Assembly: GCF_963678635.1 (NCBI RefSeq)
Contig: NW_026971088.1
Span: 1-34,125 of the forward strand
Reading direction: 5' to 3'
Length of the DNA: 34,125 nucleotides
Source: Symsagittifera roscoffensis
Lineage: Eukaryota > Xenacoelomorpha > Acoela > Convolutidae
The notes under the pieces are model-generated. The model was not told the DNA's origin, did not search any database, and worked only from the letters and a program-made list of their open reading frames with translations. The translations under genes were made by a program, and so were the position numbers. Of the stretch, positions 19,941 to 30,162 are shown one piece after another. Positions within the stretch are counted from its first letter, which is position 1. Each line of letters opens with the position of its first letter.

Positions 19941-22900
19941 CTTGAAAGAAACATAAAAAGCCGCCGATTTCATTATGTTTTCCACGGCTTCGTAGAAACC
20001 GTAATTGAAAATTTTTCTTAGGTTCCTCCCACCAACAATGATCACTACAGTCACTCCAAATCTCAAAAGTTCTTTGATATTGTCCTCTTTATACAGATCA
20101 TCGATCTGAAGAAAAGGTACGACCCTGCTTGACCAGATCCACTTTATGTCTTCTATATTTGGTAAATCTGTTCGAGTAGGTTGCAGCTGGATATCAGCTT
20201 TAAAAATTGGATAGTTGTAATTGGATCCTATTATAACTGATTTGCAGCCATTTCTTTCTACTTGGTGGACCAGGTTACCCAGTTTACCCGCATCTCTTTC
20301 TCTTTCAAGAAAATCGGTTAATCCAGTTGACTCATCGACATGTTCGTTGTTGTGAACTAGGACTAGCTTGGTGGTGGCCCTAGTCATGGCAGTGAGAAAC
20401 CATTCCTTTATTCCTGACCATTCGTCATAATAATTGAAGCCACACATCAGAACAACCGTGATAGCAAATTCAATGCCTTCAGTCTCAATAAACTTATAAA
20501 ATTGAGGCTGGGGTAGAGTTTTGTTGACCATTTCTCGTGAGGTTTGATCATACTTCTGTTGAAGACTTTTCCGAACTTGTTCGAGGGTTTCCTCGCGCAT
20601 GTAGACTAGAGCTGGTAAAAACGGTAAGTCGCTAAGCTGTTTCGCATACTCGATTATGGTATCTTCACTCTTCTGAACAAAAGAAAAAAGAAACTCCGAG
20701 TAAGAGAGGTTTTCTCGAGACACAAAACTAATGTCAGTTTTTTCTCCGTAAAAGTTGTGCCCATGTTTGATTTCTGCTTCTCTCTCGGTTACATATGGAT
20801 AGAATTGTATCCAGTTATTAGCAAACTTAGCAATCTCAACAGTAGACCTCAGAGAAGTTGTGAGATGCATGGTTTGAAACTTATTATAAAGTTGATCAAC
20901 CGGAACATTCGGTTGAGAAGCGAATATTATGCAGTGCTGATCACTTTTCAAACTATCCAGCATTATAGAAAACAGATTTCTAATAACAAAGTAGAGTTAC
21001 ACACATTAGAAAATAATTAAGATCCATTAAATACAAAAAAACTGCTAAGATCAATCAAGATTCGAGTGTTCAAGAATACACTATCCGAAAAAAAACTCTT
21101 TTGTAAAACTATTAATTACATTTTTTTTTGTAAATTAAGTGGAATTAAATTTCTTCCCGAATGTTTTCGTTTTTCCGAGAAAAACTTTTAAACACTTTTT
21201 CAAAGTTTTTATTAAAATCAGGAGGGAAGTATCTGAAAAAATCTTTATAGCCAGTGTAGCTGTACTGGGAAACTCTTTCTTTAGGGCCAAATTCATCGCA
21301 CATCATCAGCGCCTTCCTCCGTAGACAAACAGGAAAGTTTTTGCGGAATAGATCAACAGACTGATTAGCATTCGTCCAGTCTACATCGGCTTCAATTTCT
21401 GAAAAACAGAAACTCTAAAACAAAACAGAAACGAAGTTTCCAAGCAATGGAAACAAAAAAACAAGGAACCAAAAAACAACAACAGATTGTTAACTACAGC
21501 AATCTGTTTCTCTGCAAGCCGCGAGGAATGGAATTGAACTTTTGAAAATTACAACTATTGTCTGAGCGATCAGAAACTATCCAAGCCTCTTTTAAAGTAC
21601 TGCTCAGTTTCATTGATCTTCACGGCATGAGTTATGTTAGAAAAACAAAATATGGTCTGAAATGCATCGGTTTATCAGAAGTTCACACTATTCACGCCGT
21701 TTAATTTTTATCAATCATTAGATTATCAATTTTACTGGGAAATACTACTAAAATTTTTGCTATCAATTTACGTTGAAAAAAAATTGTACAAAATTAGCAA
21801 TAAAATAGGTTTTGATTAATCAGTCAAACATTAAAGAGGAAAAATTTTTTTTTAACTTTATAAAATAAAAAGCAAATACCATCACATAGTCCTACAAGAC
21901 TTTTTAATTTTTAATTTTAAGAAACTACGCTCATGAGAGAATTTTTAAAATAAATTGTGCCCATTCACAGTTGATTTTAAAAAAACTTTGTAGATTTTTA
22001 TTATCTGTCTTACCTTTCTGGTGGAAAAAAGTAACGCCAGTTGATTTGAATTGTTCGTTCAGAATCTCAGTGAAAAACGATGGAATAGGGAAATGAACAT
22101 TGCAGACTAATATTTTACAACTAGGTTCTTTATGGGTCTCAAATTTGCATACGAATGAAGCTGAAAGTTTTTTTTTCGTAAAATGAAGCAATTATCATCG
22201 TATAGTCCTCCAACGTTTAAAAATTGTTTATATTCGCATATTAAAAAACTACGATACTCCGAGAAACTTACAAACAAATAATTCTTCACAAGAAATTAAT
22301 TTTTTTATTACTTTGTAAAAAAAATTGTTGCTAAGTTTTTTAGTGAGCTCACCTTTCTGTTGGAAAACAGTAATGCCAGTCGATTTGAATTGTTCATTCA
22401 GAAACCCAGTGAATAACGATGGAATAGGAAAGTGACCATTACAAACTAAAACTTTGCTGCTAGATTTCTTATATGACACTTTTGTGTTTAGAAGTTCCTG
22501 GGCAACTTTTGCTAGAAAAACCAACAGCATTGTTTTTCCTGAACTCTTACATCCAGTCACAATAAGTCTCAAAAATCCTGTTTTTTCTGGTTTCTGCAGA
22601 TGTGAAATCACAGTAGAACTTATTTTCACTTGCTCTTCTGTCCATAGGATATATTTTGTTTTGTTACCAAATTTACTTTGCATGTTATTTTCCAGAAATT
22701 TTTTAATTCTGGTTGTTGTTGCTCCAGTTCGGGGAATTGATTTCGATTACTTTTTGAAGATTGAAGGAAATTGGAATGAATTTTTTTGTGAATTAAAGCT
22801 CCAGAACCTTCAATTAAACTGAGAGCAACTAATCGTGCAACACTGACATAAAAGGGCTCTTTTTTCTTTATATCTGGTAAGTCGGCTAGTTTTCTGCTCC

Positions 22901-23615
22901 ATTTTTCAGCAAAAATTTGTGGCGTTAACTCATTTTTGCCAAAAACTAAGATACGACTTCCGCTTACGCCAGAATAGGATAGCGATTCAAACTTTCCTTT
23001 TTGGTCGTCATGCAGCAAGCAAAGTACAGGGTATATTGGAACAGAGCACAATGAGGTCATTTGAGCATACTCTACTAACCATCGTACGAAATTACGATGT
23101 CGGTCTACATCTTTTTGGATGCTCTGGGGTGTAAGTCTTTTTCCACCTTGATTTTTTGTGTTAAAAACGAAAAAACCTTTGGTGGAATGAGCTACAATCA
23201 TGTCAATTTCAACATCAGCCACTTTTAATTCAAACTTCTTGAAGATTTCATTTCCATTCAAATTCGGAAACACAATCATACCTTCTTGTTTGTTATCTTG
23301 AGAATGTGTTAACAATTTGTAGATTTTGATTTCACCCGTTTCTCCTTTCTGTAAGAACTTGAGCTGGCGTTGCAAGTCTTTTGACATTTGAGTGTTGTGC
23401 AAAAACACTCGCGGAATTCTGGCAATCAGAATTGAAGAAACCTTTCCCTTTTGTTCCCATTTGGGACACTGCCAGTGGAGCACATCTAGCATGCGTGCAT
23501 TGTCACTGAGATTAATGATCTGCCCTCCTGGCATTTGAATCTCAATCGTGTCAAGTATGCTGCAAGAAACTGAATCAACATCTCCTGTAGTTTGGGTACT
23601 CGAACTAGCTCCCAT
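18736..23615 (-). CDS. NERD domain - SF1 (UvrD-like) helicase - TPR protein, multi-exon gene
   Basis: This is the one large gene of the window. In order it encodes a NERD (nuclease-related) domain, a superfamily 1 helicase core (Q-motif-like, Walker A, Ia, II, III, IV, V, VI) and a TPR-like tail. Exons seen: 23615 to about 22735; 22746-22353; cassette 22160-22014; 21398-21266; 20979 to about 20033; 19940-18736. SF1 proteins use ATP to move along DNA or RNA, and NERD is linked to nucleic-acid processing (family knowledge). The NERD-UvrD pairing is common in bacteria; the introns show this copy is eukaryotic. The start is the ATG at 23615 in an excellent context (CTCACCATGG). The predicted N-terminus MGASSSTQ has Gly2 and Ser6, as in N-myristoylated proteins. 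Two frame discontinuities mean it could be intact with short introns, mis-assembled, or a pseudogene. Its biological role is unknown. Confidence 0.72.
19857..20979 (-). CDS. Helicase gene, exon with motifs III-VI
   Basis: The frame is open from a possible acceptor (TTTGTTATTAG, exon start 20979) to a stop at 19857; the real exon probably ends at about 20033. Motif III-like HCIIFASQPN lies near 20935. Motif IV (LTTSLRSTVEIAKFANN, the NyRSt-type arginine motif) lies near 20860-20815. Motif V (EGIEFAITVVL) lies near 20485-20445. Motif VI (TAMTRATTKLVLV, the TRA signature with the arginine finger) lies near 20393-20355. These are UvrD-family C-terminal helicase motifs. Motif III departs from the usual GDxxQ (ASQPN). 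Downstream residues LYKEDNIKELLRFGVTVVII continue in frame before the proposed donor at 20033. Confidence 0.8.
21266..21398 (-). CDS. Helicase gene, exon with motif II (Walker B)
   Basis: The acceptor CTGTTTTTCAG precedes 21398. The exon enters in phase 1, matching the donors of both upstream exons. It encodes a short acidic lead (EIEADVDWTNANQ), then ALMMCDEFGPKERVSQ. DE in MMCDEFGP is in the position of the SF1 Walker B motif, which is usually DEAQ-like. A donor candidate at 21266/21265 (CCCA|GTACAG, phase 2) joins in frame to the exon at 20979. That join gives about 30 residues between DE and motif III, the spacing expected in the family. The frame stays open past this donor to a TAA near 21149, so the exact end is not certain. 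Confidence 0.65.
22014..22160 (-). CDS. Helicase gene, duplicated motif Ia cassette exon
   Basis: This 147-nt exon (49 codons) is flanked by a good acceptor (AAAAAACTTTCAG) and a strong donor (CAGAAAG|GTAAGA). Both junctions are in phase 1, so inclusion or skipping keeps the frame. Its peptide (KILVCNVHFPIPSFFTEILN, EQFKSTGVTFFHQKG) is a close copy of the end of the preceding exon (KVLVCNGHFPIPSLFTGFLN, EQFKSTGITVFQQKG). In SF1 helicases this is the motif Ia strand and following helix. The offset between the two donors is 339 bp, and intron sequence downstream of both donors is also similar. It is therefore a tandem duplication of exon plus intron. Confidence 0.7.
22353..22746 (-). CDS. Helicase gene, exon with Q-motif-like segment, Walker A and motif Ia
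   Basis: The frame is open from 22746 and ends at a strong donor (CAGAAAG|GTGAGC) at 22353. It encodes a linker (RIKKFLENNMQSKFG), a Q-motif-like YILWTEEQVKI, then the Walker A loop GCKSSGKT at 22554-22531. A helix and the motif Ia segment (KVLVCNGHF) follow. It is in a different frame from the NERD exon. The overlap zone 22746-22626 must contain an intron, an indel or a break. Possible introns are 22676-22633 (44 nt, GTAAAT…GAAGAG) or a longer one ending at CTGGAG; neither has good consensus at both ends. Confidence 0.75.
22735..23615 (-). CDS. Helicase gene, first coding exon: NERD domain
   Basis: From ATG 23615 about 290 codons read convincingly; the frame itself stays open to a TGA at 22626. 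Residues about 91-180 form the NERD domain: GETGEIKIYKLL, then GMIVFPNLNG, then ADVEIDMIVAHSTKGFFVF, NTKNQGG and a helix (SIQKDVDRHRNFVRWLVE). The conserved Asp (D138 in VEID) and Lys (K154) are present. The Glu that normally precedes it in ExK is Asn (N152), so nuclease activity is doubtful. A linker follows (YVSVARLVALSLIEG). A possible acceptor in the 5' leader (GCTTTCTTTACAG, about 23640) suggests an untranslated first exon upstream. Confidence 0.75.
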
Positions 23616-23679
23616 GGTGAGTAGTTGTGTAACTGTAAGTTTACTGTAAAGAAAGCTATGCAAAGAACGCAATACAAAA

Positions 23680-24096
23680 AATAAAGAACGTGCTTTATTT
23701 GATCAAACGCTTGAATTTTTGTTCGTTGTTGACAACCAAATCACATGTTTAGGCAAAGAGAATATTTTAATCATTTTATTTATAACTTTTTCGATGTGAA
23801 CAATGCTAAAAAATACTCATATAGTTGTTTAGTCAAATTCAAAAAACTTGTATGGTGGTCAATCAATTTAACCAATCTTTTATAAGAGCTTTTTTCAACT
23901 TCTACGCTTACTTTCTGTTCTTACTTTCGATTTATGCTCGTACATTTAGAGATAATGCCTAGAGCAACTCGCCAGCAATGTATACAAAATAACATATATT
24001 GGAAGCAAAACTTCTTTATATAACTTTCAAAATACATATTGTTGTTTTGTATGATACTTTTCCAGCTATTACAGCTATGGCACTTGTAGTATAGTA
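23680..24096. other. Intergenic DNA upstream of the helicase gene
   Basis: It would hold the promoter or first noncoding exon of the minus-strand gene. I see no convincing TATA box or other motif. Confidence 0.4.
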
Positions 24097-24247
24097 AGAG
24101 TGGCTAGGAAAATGACCAATTTTAACCCCCTTTTTTCGGTGTGCCGTTGTACTTACCACTTTTAACCCCCAAAGGGGTTAAAGCCTCTACTTTTTCGGGC
24201 TTGCATGTTTTAAGGGGGGGTAAAAATTGGTAATTTTTCCGCCACTT
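24097..24247. mobile_element. Palindromic MITE-like element, 151 bp
   Basis: Imperfect inverted ends of about 30 bp (AGAGTGGCTAGGAAAATGAC… against the reverse complement of …GGTAATTTTTCCGCCACTT) are flanked by TA on both sides (24095-24096 and 24248-24249). Inside, TTTTAACCCCC and its complement recur, including an internal stem TTTAACCCCCAAAGGGGTTAAA-like at about 24160-24182, so the whole element can fold. A TA duplication would fit a Tc1/mariner-type MITE, but with only two bases that could be chance. No coding sequence. Confidence 0.65.
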
Positions 24248-24462
24248 TATGGAAACGGGAATGGAATTAAGTTTTGGTTGGTGCATGTTTTCCCTTCTAA
24301 AGTTTGGGGTTATTGGCTTGTTTACATGTAAAATGACGTTATAGACCTATTATATGCATTCAGTTGAACCTAATACAACCAAACTATATGGTATATAGGA
24401 AACCACAAGATTTTGGCAGCGTAGCTTAACTGTTGGCTGCGGTGAACGATTTTCTTTCAAAA

Positions 24463-24627
24463 ATGCATGTTTTATTGCTGAATCTCGAAGAAAAGAAAAT
24501 TCGTCAAGTGCGGCGGCCGCCACCTCTATTTAGGCAAAAATTAATGATCAATTTGGCCGAAATAAGAATGAAAAGTTACTTTAAGCCAAATGAAGGCAAA
24601 AAAAAGAGAAAAATTACGAAACACTGA
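24463..24627 (+). CDS. Possible 54-residue basic peptide or 3' exon
   Basis: ATG at 24463 opens a frame to TGA at 24625-24627. It contains LLNLEEKKIRQVRRPPPLFR, then QKLMINLAEIRMKSYFKPNE, and a basic nuclear-signal-like tail (GKKKRKITKH). The local base composition is less AT-rich than the flanks. The frame is open a little further upstream (to about 24430). I do not recognise a family. It could be a small protein, the last exon of an unseen gene, or a transposon remnant. Confidence 0.22.
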   Translation: MHVLLLNLEEKKIRQVRRPPPLFRQKLMINLAEIRMKSYFKPNEGKKKRKITKH

Positions 24628-26377
24628 AAACTCTAAAATAATGAAATTGGCTTGAAAATTTCAACATTTCCGTTTTCCGTGTCTACAGGAGACTGAAAAA
24701 ACGTCTTAAATCTATCGTAAAAGCTTTGATTTTATAGAAAAGTTGAAAGAGCTAATAAGTTGAAGTGGCTTAAGATCTTGGAAAACGAGAAAATTGATGA
24801 AAGCCAAAAGTGCCCATTAATTTTGCCGCAGCCATTTCTAAGACTTGCTTAAACCACTCTTTATAATAAAAAAGGAAACAATTTTCGGGACTTCTAGAAA
24901 ACGTTTAGTACTTCCAATTAACTTTATTGTGCTAACCGTTTTTTTGAAAATATTCATCAAAGCGGACCTAGAAACTGGGGGAAAACTAAAATTTGTGTGC
25001 CAATATATACGCAAAACAGAGTGAACATTGAATAAAGCAGGTGAAGTTTTATTTGCGACTTTTAAGGAGAGCAGTTATTCAAATTAGAGCAAATTCAATT
25101 GGGAAAGACTGAACACAAACTAAGACTAGTTATGGATACAAACTCAAAACTTGATATGAACTCGGAGTTAAAATTTGAGCATCCAAATTTTTTTTAATTT
25201 TTCCATTCAAAAATATGCAATTTAATAACCCTTTTTAATTTGATACTACAATCTGGTCAACTGTTCTCAGTATCTTGTAATTAAGTTCAAATTGGTTTTT
25301 AGCTAGAGCTTTCTATTCAAAAGTTTGAAGCGCTATCAGTTATTGTCATTGATTAACCCACTGCTAAACAAACTAAATTTTGAGTTTTTAATAAAAACTT
25401 GATTTTTTGAATGTTTCAATGATTACGCTATTGCTTCTCAAAATACATTGGCTTTTTGACCAAAATATTTGATTACTCATCTACAATTAATTATGTTATT
25501 AAGAGTTCATCCTTTTTTTCAATATATGTTTGAGGTGATCCAAGCTTTCACATTCACGTTCTGATCACTAGCAGGATCAAAACAGTTAGCATCAAGATAT
25601 TTCTTCTCATTTTTGCATCAATATTTTCTTCTCTGTTAACAAGACTTTTCTTCGAAAAACCGTTGGTTGTTTGAAATTGTAAGATAAAAAATCAAGCCTC
25701 ATCATCAACACTCTAACTGAATCTTCAGATTCCGTCAGGATGATAGCTGTTTCACACTAAACAATGCTTTCACACCAATTTGGCTACAGCAGTTTCCGAA
25801 ATGTTGTAAGTGCCATTTTGTAGTTTCAACGCATTTCAATAAACGTCAATTGTGTTGTGTTATCTTAAGCTGGAACGACTAACAAAGACATGTTTAATTT
25901 GCCAATAAAAAATTTGTTAGACATTTTTACTTTGAGGAATTAGAATTTTGAGCCTTGCTATAAAGAAGAAAAACTTGCTATTTATTTCAAAGACAAAAAG
26001 CGTAAGCACTTTGAGCTATTTCATAAAAGCTCTATCGACTAATTAAATCTTGAATTTAAAAAAGTGTGGTACTGAATGTTTATCTGATTACACAATTTCT
26101 TCACTTCTGTGGGTTTATAAATTTGATTCAAAATTATGATTTTTCAAATAAAAACCATTGAAAGTTTGTAATTTTTAGAGATTTATCAATCATCTTTCAA
26201 ATAAACAGTACCTGTCATTTGAACATTGCTCGCTTACTGTCTTCAGCTCCATCAGCCGCATGTAATTTTCTACCATTCTTCTATCGATCGTGTTCGTCTA
26301 CTCGGTCAATGATTTTGCTCAGTATACCATATTTTTTTTTATAATTTGGTTATCGTAATCTTCAGCTCTATGAGCAG
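24628..26377. other. AT-rich DNA between the MITE and the long satellite
   Basis: There is no supported gene. A 22-base imperfect direct repeat (CTTCAGCTCcATcAGCcGCA type) occurs at 26240-26262 and 26360-26381. The second copy sits exactly at the beginning of the satellite array. Confidence 0.5.
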
Positions 26378-27973
26378 CATGCTTATAGTATCGTGTCACA
26401 TTTTCAAAAAAAAAACTAGAATCATAAGTAAAATTCAATTTGGGTTATAGTTATTCTTCTAGTTACAATTGTTTTAGTTTACAAGCGCATAAGGAAAATA
26501 ATTGTACTCATACATACAAAAACATCAAAGTGCATACATACACGCATACACAAAATATATTTACTTGCATTTGTTTATAGATTAAAACAACTATTCACAC
26601 AAAAAGATAATCACTGTCTTTTACGTATGAATATATTCAAAAACAGTCAAACGTACATACACAATTTGATTTTTTCAATGCAAACGTCATTTAACACTTT
26701 CCTTTTACGCACACACTTTCCTTTTAAATAGACATAAAACTTCAATCATAAATTTGTTCAATTTGCAAACAAACAAATTTTCAATTGCTTTTAAACTGAA
26801 AAACATACATTGATACAAATTAATTGCTTATCTTCATTCACTCAATCAAGCGGACATGCAGTCAAGAGTTCTTACTTACATAAAAACATACAATTAAACA
26901 TAACTTCTAAATGATCAAATGAATACACACAAATAGTATGTCCATACATGATTAATTACATTTATTCCTGCAAAATGTTGTACACTTTTATATAAATACA
27001 TACAGCTTACCTAAATACACACATACGCGAAGCATATGTGCGTACATATATACTATGCTTATAGTTTTGTGTCGCATTTTCAAGAAAAACTAGGAACATT
27101 AGTAAAAATCAAGTTGAGTTATAGTTATTCTTCTAGTTACAATTGTTTTGATTTACAAGCGCATAAGGAAAAAAATTGTACTCACACATACAAACACATC
27201 AAATTGCATACATACACGCATACACAAAAGATATTTACTTGCGTTTGTTTATAGGTTAATACAAATATTCACACAAAAATATAATCATTATGTTTTACGT
27301 ATGAATATATTCAAATACAGTCAAACGTACATACACAATTTGATTTTTTCAATGCAAACGTCATTTAACACTTTCTTTTTACGCACACACTTTCCTTTTC
27401 AATAGACATAAAATTTCAATCATAAATTTGTACAATTTGCAAACAAACAAATTTTCAAATGCTTTTAAACTGAAAAACATACATTGATACAAATTAATTG
27501 CTCATCTTCATTCACTCAATCAAGCGGACATGCAGTCAAGAGTTCTTACTTACATAAAAACATACAATTAAACATAACTTCTAAATGATCAAATGAATAC
27601 ACACAAATAGTATGTCCATACATGATTAATTACATTTATTCTTGCAAAATGTTGTACACTTTTATATAGATACATACAACTTACCTAAATACACACATAC
27701 GCGAAGCATATGTGCGTACATATATACTATGCTTATAGTTTTGTGTCACATTTTCAAGAAAAACTAGGAACATTAGTAAAAATCAAGTTGAGTTATAGTT
27801 ATTCTTCTAATTACAATTGTTTTGATTTACAAGCGCATAAGGAAAAAAATTGTACTCACACATACAAACACATCAAAATGCATACATACACGCATACACA
27901 AAAGATATTTACTTGCGTTTGCTTATAGATTAATACAAATATTCACACAAAAATATAATCTTTTTGTTTTACG

Positions 27974-27980
<7 letters not shown>

Positions 27981-28024
<44 letters not shown>
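27981..28024. repeat. (AT)n microsatellite in type B monomer 3
   Basis: A pure AT run of 44 bases replaces the short ACGTATGAATATATTC of type A monomers. Confidence 0.95.
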
Positions 28025-28028
<4 letters not shown>

Positions 28029-28703
28029 ATACAGTCAAACGTACATACACAGTTTGATTTTTACAATTCAAAGGTCATTTTCACACTCTGCTTTTAAACA
28101 CACTGTCTTTTTACGCACACACTTTCCTTTTAAATAGACATAAAACTTCAACCATACATTTGTACAATTTGCAAACAAACAAATTTTCAAATGCTTTTAA
28201 ACTGAAAAACATACATTGATACAAATTAATTGCTCATCTTCATTCACTCAATCAAGCGGACATGCAGTCAAGAGTTCTTACTTACATAAAAACATACAAT
28301 TAAACATAACTTCTAAATGATCAAATGAATACACAAATAGTATGTCCATACATGATTAATTACATTTATTCTTGCAAAATGTTGTACACTTTTATGTAGA
28401 TACATACAGCTTACCTAAATACACACATACGCGAAGCATATGAGCGTACATATTTACTATGCTTATAGTATTGTGTCACATTTTCAAAAAAAACTAGAAA
28501 CATTAGTAAAAATCAAGTTGAGTTATTGTTATTCTTCTAGTTACAATTGTTTTGATTTACAAGCGCATAAGGAAAAAAATTTTACTCACACATACAAACA
28601 TATCAAATTGCATACATACACGCATACACAAAAGATATTTACTTGCGTTTGTTTATAGATTAATACAAATATTCACACAAAAATATAATCATTATGTTTT
28701 ACG

Positions 28704-28710
<7 letters not shown>

Positions 28711-28746
<36 letters not shown>
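28711..28746. repeat. (AT)n microsatellite in type B monomer 4
   Basis: A pure AT run of about 36 bases at the equivalent monomer position. Confidence 0.95.
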
Positions 28747-28750
<4 letters not shown>

Positions 28751-30101
28751 ATACAGTCAAACGTACATACACAGTTTGATTTTTACAATGCAAACGTCAT
28801 TTTCACACTTTGCTTTTAAACACACTGTCTTTTTACGCACACACTTTCCTTTTAAATAGACATAAAACTTCAATCATAAATTTGTACAATTTGCAAACAA
28901 ACAAATTTTCAAATGCTTTTAAACTGAAAAACATACATTGATACAAATTGATTGCTCATCTTCATTCACTCAATCAAGCGGACATGCAGTCAACAGTTCT
29001 TACTTACATAAAAACATACAATTAAACATAACTTCTAAATGATCAAATGAATACACACAAATAGTATGTCCATACATGATTAATTACATTTATTCCTGCA
29101 AAATGTTGTACACTTTTATATAGATACATACAGCTTACCTAAATACACACATACGCGAAGCATATGTGCGTACATATATACTATGCTTATAGTTTTGTGT
29201 CACATTTTCAAGAAAAACTAGAAACATTAGTAAAAATCAAGTTGAGTTATAGTTATTCTTCTAGTTACAATTGTTTTGATTTACAAGCGCATAAGGAAAA
29301 AAATTGTACTCACACATACAAACACATCAAATTGCATACATACACGCATACACAAAAGATATTTACTTGCGTTTGTTTATAGATTAATACAAATATTCAC
29401 ACAAAAATATAATCATTATGTTTTACGTATGAATATATTCAAATACAGTCAAACGTACATACACAATTTGATTTTTTCAATGCAAACGTCATTTAACACT
29501 TTCCTTTTACGCACACACTTTCCTTTTAAAAAGACATAAAACTTCAATCTTAAATTTGTACAATTTGCAAACAAACAAATTTTCAAATGCTTTTAAACTG
29601 AAAAACATACATTGATACAAATTAATTGCTCATCTTCATTCACTCAATCAAGCGGACATGCATTCAAGAGTTCTTACTTACATAAAAACATACAATTAAA
29701 CATAACTTCTAAATGATCAAATGAATACACACAAATAGTATGTCCATACATGATTAATTACATTTATTCTTGCAAAATGTTGTACACTTTTATATAGATA
29801 CATACAGCTTACCTAAATACACACATACGCGAAGCATATGTGCGTACATCTATACTATGCTTATAGTATTGTGTCACATTTTCAAGAAAAACTAGAAACA
29901 TTATTAAAAATCAAGTTGAGTTATAGTTATTCTTCTAGTTACAATTGTTTTGATTTACAAGCGCATAAGGAACAAAATTGTACTCACACATACAAACACA
30001 TCAAATTGCATACATACACGCATACACAAAAGATATTTACTTGCGTTTGCTTATAGATTAATACAAATATTCACACAAAAATATAATCATTATGTTTTAC
30101 G

Positions 30102-30108
<7 letters not shown>

Positions 30109-30158
<50 letters not shown>
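30109..30158. repeat. (AT)n microsatellite in type B monomer 6
   Basis: A pure AT run of about 50 bases at the equivalent monomer position. Confidence 0.95.

Positions 30159-30162
<4 letters not shown>

Noticed and set aside
21149-21265. Continuation of the motif II exon to a TAA stop as the true end of the gene
   Set aside because: The helicase motifs III-VI follow on the same strand. The CCCA|GTACAG donor joins them in frame with family-like spacing, so the open continuation is probably intronic, although I cannot exclude a truncated isoform.
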